Source: Sedimenticola sp. | GTDB lineage: Bacteria > Pseudomonadota > Gammaproteobacteria > Chromatiales > Chromatiaceae | Reading direction: 5' to 3' | Assembly (NCBI GenBank): GCA_027038775.1 | Contig: JALWGP010000287.1 | Coordinates: 1-8,995, forward strand | DNA length: 8,995 nt | Part shown: positions 1 to 7,631 of the stretch, one piece after another | Numbering within the stretch: position 1 is the first letter of the stretch | How the letters are laid out: every line of letters begins with the position of its first letter | Notes under the pieces: model-generated | What the model was told of the DNA's origin: nothing | The model's database searches: none | What the model saw: only the letters and a program-made list of their open reading frames with translations | Position numbers and translations under genes: made by a program

Positions 1-205
1 AGAGATGGGGTGCGGTCTCGATCTCCCGGCCACGCAGCCAGTCCACGGTGGCGAAGGTGCGCTCCCGGGTGGAACCACCGGCACCGTAGGTGACGCTGAA
101 GTACTCGGGGTTCAGGGCGCCGAGCTCCTGCACCACCGTCTTGAGCTTTTCCATGCCCTTTTCGGTCTTGGGCGGGAAGAGCTCGAAGCTGAACTGCTGT
201 TTCAT
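1..205 (-). CDS. metF: 5,10-methylenetetrahydrofolate reductase, N-terminal part
   Basis: This is the first 68 codons of a MetF-type reductase; the gene runs off the left edge of the window. MetF reduces 5,10-methylene-tetrahydrofolate to 5-methyl-tetrahydrofolate with a flavin, supplying the methyl group for homocysteine to methionine. The visible protein begins [19 protein letters not shown] and continues through [13 protein letters not shown]. The FELFPPK strand and the SVTYGAGGS segment are hallmarks of the family's TIM-barrel N-terminus. The start at 205 fits because FELFPP normally lies within the first 10-30 residues and no longer family-like extension is present. The Shine-Dalgarno sequence is poor: upstream is only CCGCGGTAACCGAAAC. 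The gene follows ahcY by 128 nt on the same strand, fitting a methyl-cycle cluster, and its leader contains the palindromic element at 228-289. The identification is confident despite truncation. Confidence 0.93.
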   Translation of the reverse strand, partial: MKQQFSFELFPPKTEKGMEKLKTVVQELGALNPEYFSVTYGAGGSTRERTFATVDWLRGREIETAPHL

Positions 206-227
206 GTTTCGGTTACCGCGGTTGTCG

Positions 228-289
228 GACGGGGGCTCCCCCTGCTGTGAAGGGAGAGGCCGCCCCAGCAGGAGCGACGCCCCCGTCGC
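228..289. repeat. REPIN-like inverted pair in the metF leader
   Basis: Two REP-like sequences face each other. On the plus strand AGCAGG (267-272) is followed by AGCGAC and GCCCCCGTC (279-287). On the minus strand AGCAGG (246-241) is followed by GGGA and GCCCCCGTC (236-228). The 9-bp arms 228-236/279-287 and the inner 6-bp arms 241-246/267-272 are perfect, so the element can fold into one long hairpin. The right-hand copy also forms a local hairpin by itself, GCGACG-CCCC-CGTCGC (274-289). That local hairpin and the long hairpin exclude each other. The AGGAGCGAC...GTCGCGA pattern resembles REP sequences common in gammaproteobacterial intergenic DNA. The inverted pair is seen directly; the REPIN label is inferred from general resemblance. 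Confidence 0.6.
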
Positions 290-301
290 GAATCATGTTT
301 C

Positions 302-333
302 GATGCGGCCGGGGGCAGGTCTTCCCCGGGGCA

Positions 334-335
<2 letters not shown>
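302..335 (-). other. GC-rich hairpin at the ahcY 3' end
   Basis: On the minus strand the stretch starting at the ahcY stop codon can fold: GATGC pairs with GCATC (331-335 with 302-306), with a GGGG/CCCC inner stem and C bulges. There is no T-run after it, so it is not a clear intrinsic terminator. It could protect the ahcY 3' end or reduce read-through into metF. Confidence 0.3.
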
Positions 336-1746
<1,411 letters not shown>

Positions 1747-1775
1747 GTCATTTCTCCTAAACTGATTAGAAAAAA

Positions 1776-1859
1776 TGAGCGCCGTTGTACGTGTCCGAGC
1801 CTGGCCCCGGGGGAACCTCTGGACAAGAGGCCCCCGCGCGGGGTTGCAGCGCTCCTCGG
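1776..1859 (-). promoter_or_regulatory. SAH riboswitch upstream of ahcY
   Basis: Read on the minus strand, the leader starts CCGAGGAGCGCTGCAACC and ends CCAGGCTCGGACACGTACAACGGCGCTCA. This matches the SAH-riboswitch core as I recall it (GAGGAGCGCUGC...CCAGGCUCG...GGCGCUCA). P1 is CCGAG (1859-1855) with CTCGG (1799-1795). The variable P2 arm is long: CCCC/GGGG, GGGGG/CCCCC and CCTCT/AGAGG. A small CGT-ACA-ACG hairpin (P4) follows. The 3' tail GCGCTC (1782-1777) is complementary to GAGCGC (1854-1849), which is the class pseudoknot. The class is known to sit before ahcY, metH or metF and to raise expression when SAH is bound. A run of six T follows the tail on this strand (1775-1770), then the ribosome site at 1758-1754. 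The ON mechanism could therefore act on termination or on ribosome access; the sequence does not decide which. Confidence 0.93.
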
Positions 1860-1868
1860 AAAGGATGA

Positions 1869-1898
1869 ATTGTAGGCCGGGCTTCGGTCCGGCGGCAA
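1869..1898 (-). promoter_or_regulatory. Probable sigma70 promoter of ahcY
   Basis: On the minus strand a -10 hexamer TACAAT (1874-1869, 5 of 6 to consensus) lies 18 nt after a -35 TTGCCG (1898-1893, 4 of 6). The predicted start, about 7 nt after the -10, falls a few bases before the first riboswitch stem at 1859, which is where a riboswitch transcript should begin. The -10 overlaps the GTAG end of the REP-like palindrome at 1871-1924. Hexamers are by eye, supported by position. Confidence 0.6.
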
Positions 1899-1924
1899 CC
1901 AACCGGGCGGAAGACCGGCCTGCA
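1871..1924. repeat. REP-like inverted repeat between metK and ahcY
   Basis: TGTAGGCCGGGCTTC (1871-1885, plus) is mirrored by TGCAGGCCGGTCTTC on the minus strand (1924-1910), 13 of 15 bases alike, separated by 24 nt. The left half alone forms a hairpin, GCCGG...CCGGC, around a TTCG loop. The GTAG opening followed by a GC-rich hairpin is the usual look of REP units. It begins 11 nt after the metK stop codon, so it may protect or end the metK mRNA, and it underlies the ahcY promoter. The element type is inferred; the repeat is seen. Confidence 0.55.
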
Positions 1925-1935
1925 GCGCGCAGTAT

Positions 1936-3093
1936 CTACAGCCCGGCCGCGTCGCGCAGCACCTCGGCCTTGTCGGTGCGCTCCCAGGTGAATTCCGGCT
2001 CCTCGCGGCCGAAGTGGCCGTAGGCGGCGGTCTTGCGGTAGATGGGGCGTACCAGGTCCAGCATCTGCTGGATGCCGTAGGGGGTGAGATCGAAGTGCTC
2101 GCGCACCAGGCGGGCGATCTTCTCCTCGTCGATCTTCGCGGTGCCGAAGGTCTCGATGCTCACCGAGGTGGGCTGGGCCACGCCGATGGCATAGGAGACC
2201 TGGATCTCGCAGCGGTCCGCCAGCCCGGCGGCGACGATGTTCTTGGCCACGTAGCGACCGGCATAGGCGGCGGAACGGTCCACCTTGGAGGGGTCCTTGC
2301 CCGAGAAGGCGCCGCCGCCGTGGCGTGCCATGCCGCCGTAGGTGTCCACGATGATCTTGCGACCGGTGAGCCCGCAGTCGCCCACCGGGCCGCCGATGAC
2401 GAACTTGCCGGTGGGGTTGATGTGGATGCGGGTCTCGCCGGTGATCCACTCCTCGGGGATCACCGGCTTGATGATGTTCTCCATCACCGCCTCGTGGATG
2501 TGTGGCTGGTCGATGTCGGGATCGTGCTGGGTGGAGAGCACGATGGCATCGGCGCCCACGATCTTCCCGTCCCGGTAACGCAGGGTCACCTGGCTCTTGG
2601 CGTCGGGGCGCAGCCACTTGAGGACGCCGCTCCTGCGCATCTCGGCCTGGCGTTGCACCAGCCGGTGGGCGTAGTGGATGGGGGCCGGCATCAGCACCTC
2701 GGTTTCGTTGGTGGCATAGCCGAACATCATCCCCTGGTCGCCGGCACCCTGCTGCTCCGGCGCCTCGCGGTCCACGCCCTGGGCGATGTCGCCGGACTGC
2801 TTGCCGATCAGCGACATCACCGCGCAGGTGGAGCCGTCGAAGCCCACGTCGGAACTGGTGTAGCCGATGTCGCACACCACCTCGCGCACCAGTTCGTCCA
2901 GGTCCACCCAGGCGTGGGTGGTGATCTCGCCGGCGACGATGACGGCGCCGGTCTTGACCAGGGTCTCGCAGGCCACCCGGGCCTTGGGGTCCTCGGCCAG
3001 GATGGCGTCCAGGACGGCGTCGGAGATCTGGTCGGCGACCTTGTCGGGGTGGCCCTCGGCCACCGATTCGGAAGTGAAGATGAAATCGCTCAT
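1936..3093 (-). CDS. metK: S-adenosylmethionine synthetase (methionine adenosyltransferase)
   Basis: This 385-residue enzyme makes SAM from methionine and ATP and is nearly the same length as E. coli MetK (384). Diagnostic segments are in order: GHPDK (14-18, ATP/methionine site near the N-terminus), the [16 protein letters not shown] stretch (117-132, adenine-binding signature 1), [13 protein letters not shown] (224-236) and the glycine-rich GGGAFSGKD phosphate loop (259-267, signature 2), then [16 protein letters not shown]. The start at 3093 gives the family N-terminus [18 protein letters not shown]. An AGAGAG ribosome site (3106-3101) lies 7 nt upstream. The frame is open further upstream to 3291, but that part translates a repeat element and is rejected. 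The gene is transcribed away from the redoxin gene and towards ahcY. Its leader carries a SAM-II-type aptamer and terminator, implying feedback by SAM. Confidence 0.97.
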   Translation of the reverse strand: MSDFIFTSESVAEGHPDKVADQISDAVLDAILAEDPKARVACETLVKTGAVIVAGEITTHAWVDLDELVREVVCDIGYTSSDVGFDGSTCAVMSLIGKQSGDIAQGVDREAPEQQGAGDQGMMFGYATNETEVLMPAPIHYAHRLVQRQAEMRRSGVLKWLRPDAKSQVTLRYRDGKIVGADAIVLSTQHDPDIDQPHIHEAVMENIIKPVIPEEWITGETRIHINPTGKFVIGGPVGDCGLTGRKIIVDTYGGMARHGGGAFSGKDPSKVDRSAAYAGRYVAKNIVAAGLADRCEIQVSYAIGVAQPTSVSIETFGTAKIDEEKIARLVREHFDLTPYGIQQMLDLVRPIYRKTAAYGHFGREEPEFTWERTDKAEVLRDAAGL

Positions 3094-3138
3094 TAGATGA
3101 CTCTCTTGAACTTGGGTTCCGGTGCCGGGGGGTTGAAA

Positions 3139-3244
3139 AGCCCTTGCCGGGGCGGCTGGCGGGACGTCCGAGGCCAGGGATGGCCGAGGCCGAGCGCACA
3201 GGGATGTGCTTGTAGCGGTCCCGCCAGCCGCCCCGGCAAGGGCT
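3139..3244. repeat. 106-bp palindromic element in the metK leader
   Basis: Perfect 27-bp inverted arms (3139-3165 and 3218-3244) flank a 52-nt centre. The arms begin AGCCCTTGCCGGGGCGGC. The centre holds two small hairpins that share a GGGA loop: GGCCA-GGGA-TGGCC (3172-3185) and GCACA-GGGA-TGTGC (3196-3209), followed by TTGTAGCGG. The layout is that of a non-coding palindromic mobile repeat (REP/MITE-like). No transposase or obvious target duplication is visible. It lies inside the transcribed metK leader, between the riboswitch terminator and the ribosome site. Open frames across it, including an N-terminal extension of metK, are accidental. Confidence 0.75.
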
Positions 3245-3268
3245 ACGGTGCCCGAACAACCGGAAACG

Positions 3269-3301
3269 AAAAAACCCGTCTTGCGCAGCAAAGACGGGTT
3301 T
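3269..3301 (-). terminator. Intrinsic terminator in the metK leader (riboswitch expression platform)
   Basis: On the minus strand AAACCCGTCTT (3301-3291) pairs perfectly over 11 bp with AAGACGGGTTT (3282-3272) around an 8-nt loop, and a run of six T (3274-3269) ends it. No minus-strand gene lies upstream, because the next gene over is divergent. The terminator therefore acts on the metK leader itself, between aptamer and coding region. The opposite orientation has only TTTCTGG after the stem and would be weak. Confidence 0.88.
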
Positions 3302-3313
3302 CTGGCCTGGGCC

Positions 3314-3371
3314 GGAATCTCGCTTTAGCTGCACTTCTATAGCGCCCGCAATCTGAGATCAAATTGGCGCT
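3314..3371 (-). promoter_or_regulatory. SAM-II-type riboswitch aptamer upstream of metK
   Basis: The minus strand reads P1 AGCGCC (3371-3366), loop AATTTGATCTCAGATTGC, P1 return GGCGCT (3346-3341), then ATAGAAGTGCAGCTAAAG and CGAGATTCC. This follows the SAM-II order as I recall it: GCGC, GAUUU, AUUGC, GCGC, AUAAAUGUAGCUAAA. The class pseudoknot is present: loop bases ATCTC (3359-3355) are complementary to GAGAT (3321-3317) just after GCTAAA. The aptamer starts only a few bases after the predicted transcription start and is followed by an intrinsic terminator, so SAM binding would be expected to stop transcription into metK. SAM-II is known mainly from alphaproteobacteria and Bacteroidetes, on methionine and SAM biosynthesis genes. 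The assignment rests on motif order and pseudoknot pairing, not on a covariance-model search. Confidence 0.88.
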
Positions 3372-3380
3372 GTGGCGGCC

Positions 3381-3408
3381 ATTATTCAGGAAGCCCGCGG
3401 CTTGTCAA
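3381..3408 (-). promoter_or_regulatory. Strong sigma70 promoter of metK
   Basis: The minus strand has a perfect -35 TTGACA (3408-3403) and, 16 nt on, a -10 AATAAT (3386-3381, 5 of 6). Transcription should begin near 3374, directly before the SAM-II-type stem. The spacer contains a small dyad, AAGCC-CGC-GGCTT (3391-3403 plus), which could be a repressor site or chance. Confidence 0.85.
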
Positions 3409-3429
3409 CTTTTTCTTCGCTCCCGGCGC

Positions 3430-3438
3430 TGATATATT
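3430..3438 (+). promoter_or_regulatory. Extended -10 promoter of the redoxin gene
   Basis: TGATATATT (3430-3438) is a TG-n plus TATATT extended -10 element (hexamer 5 of 6). The -35 region is only T-rich (TTTTTC near 3410), as is common with extended -10 promoters. The start would be near 3445. A strong AGGAGGAG ribosome site at 3459-3466 lies 8 nt before the ATG. This promoter diverges from the metK promoter, the two predicted starts lying about 70 bp apart. Confidence 0.6.
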
Positions 3439-3474
3439 GCACCGCCTCACGGACTTTCAGGAGGAGAAGCACCC

Positions 3475-4035
3475 ATGGTATCCCTGCAGACGCCCGTATG
3501 TGAATTCGGCAAGCCGGCGGTGGACTTCGCCCTGCCCGGCGTGGACGGCCGCATCTGGACCCTCGACGACTGCAAGGGGGAGAAGGGCACCCTGGTGATG
3601 TTCATCTGCAACCACTGCCCCTACGTGAAGGCGATCCGCGACCGCCTGGTGCGCGACACCCGGGAGCTGCTGGACTACGGGATCAAGTCGGTGGCCATCA
3701 TGTCCAACGATCCTTCCCTCTACGAGGAGGACTCCTTCGAGAACATGAAGAAAGTGGCGGAGGAGTACGATTTTCCCTTTCCCTACCTCTTCGACGAGAC
3801 CCAGGAAGTGGCGAAGGCCTACGGCGCCGTCTGCACCCCCGACTTCTTCGGCTACAACGCCGACCTGGAGCTGCAGTACCGTGGCCGCCTCGATGCCAGC
3901 CGCAAGGAGGCGGCGCCGCCGGATGCCCGCCGCGACCTTTTCGAGGCCATGAAACAGGTGGCCGAGACCGGCCGGGGACCGGAGGAGCAGATTCCCAGCA
4001 TGGGCTGCTCCATCAAGTGGAGGGAAGCCGTCTGA
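3475..4035 (+). CDS. Thioredoxin/peroxiredoxin-like (AhpC-TSA, redoxin) family protein
   Basis: This 186-residue protein with a thioredoxin-like fold probably acts as a cytosolic thiol-disulfide or peroxide-handling protein; the substrate is unknown. After an N-terminal strand typical of peroxiredoxins (GKPAVDFALPGVDGRIWTLDD, about 12-32) comes LVMFICNHCPYVKA, with a CNHC redox pair at C45/C48. CTPDFF follows (C120, with the expected cis-proline P122). The C-terminus has the conserved-looking IPSMGCSIKW (C178). This pattern matches the peroxiredoxin-like subgroup often annotated 'thioredoxin family protein'. No signal peptide or membrane segment is present, unlike periplasmic TlpA/ResA relatives. 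The start at 3475 is set by the AGGAGGAG site. It is a single gene diverging from metK; nothing ties it to the methyl cycle beyond position. Confidence 0.85.
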   Translation: MVSLQTPVCEFGKPAVDFALPGVDGRIWTLDDCKGEKGTLVMFICNHCPYVKAIRDRLVRDTRELLDYGIKSVAIMSNDPSLYEEDSFENMKKVAEEYDFPFPYLFDETQEVAKAYGAVCTPDFFGYNADLELQYRGRLDASRKEAAPPDARRDLFEAMKQVAETGRGPEEQIPSMGCSIKWREAV

Positions 4036-4338
4036 TACGTCACAAGCCATTGTTTGAAAAGGGTTTTCCGGAGGGGTGGTCGGCATCCGCCCGGTGTCGG
4101 CAAAAGTCTCAGCTTATGGGCATATTCAAAACCTAGGGTACTTCCGGATTGTCTCCCTTGTTATGCTTTTGCGAGAATGATCAACTGACTTCGTTTCGGG
4201 GGCAACGAACTTCATCCTGCTGCCGGCGCCATTCCGGCCGGTGCCCGAGGGTTCCTGATTTCGGTCTCGCCGTCTTTCCGTGACGGTGGATACAGAGTAT
4301 TTCGTCAAGATTGCAACAACAGATTCAAGGAGGGGCTT
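4036..4338 (+). other. Gene-free 303-nt region upstream of tkt
   Basis: No convincing coding frame exists here, and composition is less GC-rich than the surroundings, as in a promoter region. Contents seen: a short dyad GAAAA-GGG-TTTTC (4057-4067) soon after the redoxin stop, too short and without a T-run to be a clear terminator. TGTTATGCT (4159-4167) is a weak extended -10 candidate. TTGTCT (4149-4154) with GAGAAT (4173-4178) at 18-nt spacing is a weak -35/-10 candidate. A small hairpin CCGTC...GACGG lies at 4270-4286. The tkt ribosome site AAGGAGG (4327-4333) lies 5 nt before the ATG. The tkt cluster promoter is probably here, but I cannot place it firmly. Confidence 0.5.
4190..4209. promoter_or_regulatory. 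Perfect dyad upstream of tkt, possible operator
   Basis: TTCGTT (4190-4195) and AACGAA (4204-4209) form a perfect 6-bp dyad with an 8-nt GC-rich centre. It lies just downstream of the weak promoter candidates and about 130 nt before tkt. It could be a regulator-binding site or a 5'-UTR hairpin. No known regulator is recognised; it does not have the centred T-N11-A of LysR-type (CbbR) sites. Confidence 0.3.
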
Positions 4339-6336
4339 ATGTCCTCGCGTAAAGATCTAGCCAATGCCATCCGTGCCCTGAGCATGGATGCCGTCCAGAA
4401 AGCGAAATCCGGGCATCCCGGAGCACCCATGGGGATGGCGGACATCGCCGAGGTGCTGTGGAGAGGGCACATGAAGCACAATCCCGGCAACCCCGGGTGG
4501 TACGACCGTGACCGCTTCGTGCTCTCCAACGGCCACGGCTCCATGCTCATCTACTCCCTGCTGCACCTCACCGGCTACGATCTGAGCATTGACGACCTCA
4601 AGGCCTTCCGCCAACTCCACTCCAAGACGCCGGGCCATCCCGAGTACGGCTACACCCCCGGCGTGGAGACCACCACCGGCCCCCTGGGGCAGGGCATCAC
4701 CAACGCCGTGGGCATGGCCCTGGCCGAGCGTACCCTGGCGGCCCAGTTCAACCGCCCCGGCCATACCATCGTGGACCACTACACCTACGTATTCATGGGG
4801 GACGGCTGCATGATGGAGGGCATCTCCCACGAGGCCTGCTCCCTGGCCGGCGTCTGGGGCCTGGGCAAGCTCATCGCCTTCTGGGACGACAACGGCATCT
4901 CCATCGACGGCCACACCGAGGGCTGGTTCCGCGACGACACGCCCAAGCGCTTCGAGGCCTACGGCTGGCACGTGATCCGCGACGTGGACGGCCACGATCC
5001 CGAGGCCATCGACAAGGCGATCCACGAGGCCAAGTCGGTGAACAACAAGCCCACCCTCATCTGCTGCAAGACCATCATCGGCTACGGCGCGCCCAACCTG
5101 TGCGGTTCCCACGACTGCCACGGCGCGCCCCTGGGCGAAGACGAGATCAAGGCCACCCGCGAGAACCTCGGCTGGCCCTATCCGCCCTTCGAGATCCCCG
5201 ACGAGATCTACCAGGCCTGGGACGCCCGCGAGGCCGGCAAGGCGGCCGAGGAGGCGTGGAACGAGAGGTTTGCCGCCTACAAGGCCGAGTATCCCGAGCT
5301 GGCGGCGGAGTTCGAGCGCCGCATGAAGGGCGAACTGCCCGGGAACTGGGAGCAGGTGGCCGACGACTACATCAAGGCCACCGACGAGGCGGCCGAGAGC
5401 CCCGCCACCCGCCAGGCCTCGCAGAAGGCGATCACCGCCTACGCCAAGGCGCTGCCCGAGTTCCTCGGCGGCTCCGCCGATCTCACGCCCTCCAACCTCA
5501 CCGCCTGGCCCGAGGCCAAGACCATCACCGACACCGTGGCCGACGGCAACTACATCTCCTACGGGGTGCGCGAGTTCGCCATGTCCGCCATCATGAACGG
5601 CGTGGCGCTGCACGGCGGCTTCATCCCCTTCGGCGGCACCTTCCTCATGTTCTCCGAGTATGCCCGCAACGCCCTGCGCATGGCGGCGCTGATGGGCGTG
5701 CAGAGTATCTTCGTCTACACCCACGACTCCATCGGCCTGGGCGAGGACGGCCCCACCCACCAGCCCATCGAGCAGATCTCCACCCTGCGCCTGATGCCCA
5801 ACATGCACACCTGGCGCCCCTGTGACGCAGTGGAGACGGCGGTGGCCTGGCGTGCAGCCGTGGAGCGCAAGGACGGCCCCACCAGCCTCGTCTTCTCCCG
5901 CCAGGGGCTCCCCCACCAGGCGCGCTCCGACGAGCAGCTCTCCCTCATCGCCCACGGCGGCTACATCCTGAAGGACTGCGGCGGCAAGCCCGAGGCGATC
6001 ATCATCGCCACCGGTTCCGAGGTGGCCCTGGCCATGGCGGCGGCCGAGGAGCTGGAGAAGGAGGGCAAGAAGGTGCGCGTGGTCTCCATGCCCTGCACCG
6101 AGGTCTTCGACCTGCAGGACCACGAGTACCGCGAGTCGGTGCTTCCCTCCGACGTCACCGCGCGGGTGGCCGTGGAAGCCGGCGTCACCGACTTCTGGTG
6201 GAAGTACGTGGGCAGCCAGGGCCGGATCATCGGCATCGACCGCTTCGGCGAATCGGCGCCGGCCAACGTGCTCTTCCCGCACTTCGGCTTCACCGTGGAC
6301 CACGTGGTGAGCGCCGTCAAGGGCGTCATGGGCTGA
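4339..6336 (+). CDS. tkt: Transketolase
   Basis: This 665-residue thiamine-diphosphate enzyme moves two-carbon ketol units between sugar phosphates in the pentose phosphate pathway and, in autotrophs, the Calvin cycle. Length and numbering follow E. coli TktA closely: H26 in [11 protein letters not shown]66 in NGHGS, H100 in KTPGHPEYG, the ThDP/metal motif GDGCMMEG (154-161) with N185 in [10 protein letters not shown]261 in CHGAPLG, the catalytic glutamate E412 in GVREFAMS, and D470-GPTH (H474) in the pyrimidine domain. The order is PP domain, Pyr domain, C-terminal domain. The start at 4339 has AAGGAGG 5 nt upstream. tkt leads the row tkt-gap-pgk-pyk, which mixes Calvin-cycle and glycolytic steps and suggests co-expression. 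A long open frame on the opposite strand is a codon-bias shadow. Confidence 0.97.
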   Translation: MSSRKDLANAIRALSMDAVQKAKSGHPGAPMGMADIAEVLWRGHMKHNPGNPGWYDRDRFVLSNGHGSMLIYSLLHLTGYDLSIDDLKAFRQLHSKTPGHPEYGYTPGVETTTGPLGQGITNAVGMALAERTLAAQFNRPGHTIVDHYTYVFMGDGCMMEGISHEACSLAGVWGLGKLIAFWDDNGISIDGHTEGWFRDDTPKRFEAYGWHVIRDVDGHDPEAIDKAIHEAKSVNNKPTLICCKTIIGYGAPNLCGSHDCHGAPLGEDEIKATRENLGWPYPPFEIPDEIYQAWDAREAGKAAEEAWNERFAAYKAEYPELAAEFERRMKGELPGNWEQVADDYIKATDEAAESPATRQASQKAITAYAKALPEFLGGSADLTPSNLTAWPEAKTITDTVADGNYISYGVREFAMSAIMNGVALHGGFIPFGGTFLMFSEYARNALRMAALMGVQSIFVYTHDSIGLGEDGPTHQPIEQISTLRLMPNMHTWRPCDAVETAVAWRAAVERKDGPTSLVFSRQGLPHQARSDEQLSLIAHGGYILKDCGGKPEAIIIATGSEVALAMAAAEELEKEGKKVRVVSMPCTEVFDLQDHEYRESVLPSDVTARVAVEAGVTDFWWKYVGSQGRIIGIDRFGESAPANVLFPHFGFTVDHVVSAVKGVMG

Positions 6337-6343
6337 TTCCCCG

Positions 6344-6384
6344 GGCCCTCCCCCGCCGGGGAGGGCCTCATCCTTTCGTTGTTT
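6344..6384 (+). terminator. GC-rich hairpin after tkt, probable partial terminator
   Basis: GGCCCTCCCC (6344-6353) pairs perfectly with GGGGAGGGCC (6358-6367) around a CGCC loop, beginning 7 nt after the tkt stop. The following TCATCCTTTCGTTGTTT is T-rich but not a clean run. It may therefore terminate only part of the transcripts, or mark an mRNA processing or stability boundary, before gap 31 nt later. Confidence 0.6.
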
Positions 6385-6396
6385 CGTTCAATCTGA

Positions 6397-7419
<1,023 letters not shown>

Positions 7420-7433
7420 GGCCGAGGCAGGCG

Positions 7434-7508
7434 GCGGATTGCCCGGCATCGGCACCCCGGCGGCATTCCTGCTGCCGGGGGCTGCGAGGCTGACACCGGG
7501 CAATCCGC
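7434..7508. repeat. Nested palindrome after gap
   Basis: Perfect 13-bp arms GCGGATTGCCCGG (7434-7446) and CCGGGCAATCCGC (7496-7508) enclose a second hairpin. Its arms CCCCGGCGGCA (7455-7465) and TGCTGCCGGGG (7470-7480) pair over 11 bp, one G-U, around TTCC. It begins 14 nt after the gap stop. There is no T-run after either stem, so it looks like an mRNA 3'-end stabiliser or palindromic repeat rather than a simple terminator. Confidence 0.65.
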
Positions 7509-7522
7509 TCCCGACCGGTGGT

Positions 7523-7549
7523 GCCGGCTCCCGTGGTTGAGGGGCCGGC
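7523..7549 (+). other. Stem-loop in the gap-pgk spacer
   Basis: GCCGGCTCC (7523-7531) pairs with GGGGCCGGC (7541-7549) over 9 bp with one T-G pair and a 9-nt loop. A short pyrimidine stretch TTCTCC follows. It could weakly terminate transcription or block exonucleases. Confidence 0.4.
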
Positions 7550-7570
7550 TTCTCCAGATCCGCAGAGCCA

Positions 7571-7598
7571 TTTGCCAAGGCTTTCCCGCCTTCGCAAA
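7571..7598 (+). other. Stem-loop upstream of the pgk ribosome site
   Basis: TTTGC-C-AAGGC (7571-7581) pairs with GCCTT-C-GCAAA (7588-7598), a 10-bp stem with one C-C mismatch and a TTTCCC loop. It is the last of four structures between gap and pgk and ends 20 nt before the pgk AGGAG. It could be a 5' stabiliser of a processed pgk mRNA or a binding site. Confidence 0.4.
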
Positions 7599-7631
7599 TC
7601 GTTCTGAGACTATCCAGCAGGAGACAGCATC

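Noticed and set aside
213..296. Short 27-codon frame before metF (minus strand, ATG at 296, TAA at 215-213)
   Set aside because: It lies wholly within the REPIN-like palindrome, lacks a ribosome site and its sequence is explained by the repeat; a leader peptide cannot be excluded but is not supported.
2014..3096. Plus-strand 360-codon frame opposite metK
   Set aside because: Antisense shadow of metK with no domain signature.
3272..3301. Reading 3272-3301 as a plus-strand terminator
   Set aside because: No plus-strand gene lies upstream, and the T-run on that side is only three bases; the minus-strand orientation has six T and a clear role in the metK leader.
1766..3334. Minus-strand 522-codon frame overlapping metK in another frame
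   Set aside because: Arg/Gly/Pro/His-rich translation of metK out of frame; crosses the riboswitch regions and repeat.
4057..4067. GAAAA-GGG-TTTTC as terminator of the redoxin gene
   Set aside because: The stem is five A/T-rich pairs with a 3-nt loop and no T-run afterwards, too weak to call.
4080..4102. Direct repeat TCGGCA spaced 17 nt apart
   Set aside because: Six-base repeats at this spacing are expected by chance, and no promoter sits at a matching position.
4357..6303. A 648-codon open frame on the minus strand opposite tkt
   Set aside because: tkt on the plus strand has every catalytic motif; the antisense frame is low-complexity Gly/Val/His/Leu with no recognisable domain or ribosome site.
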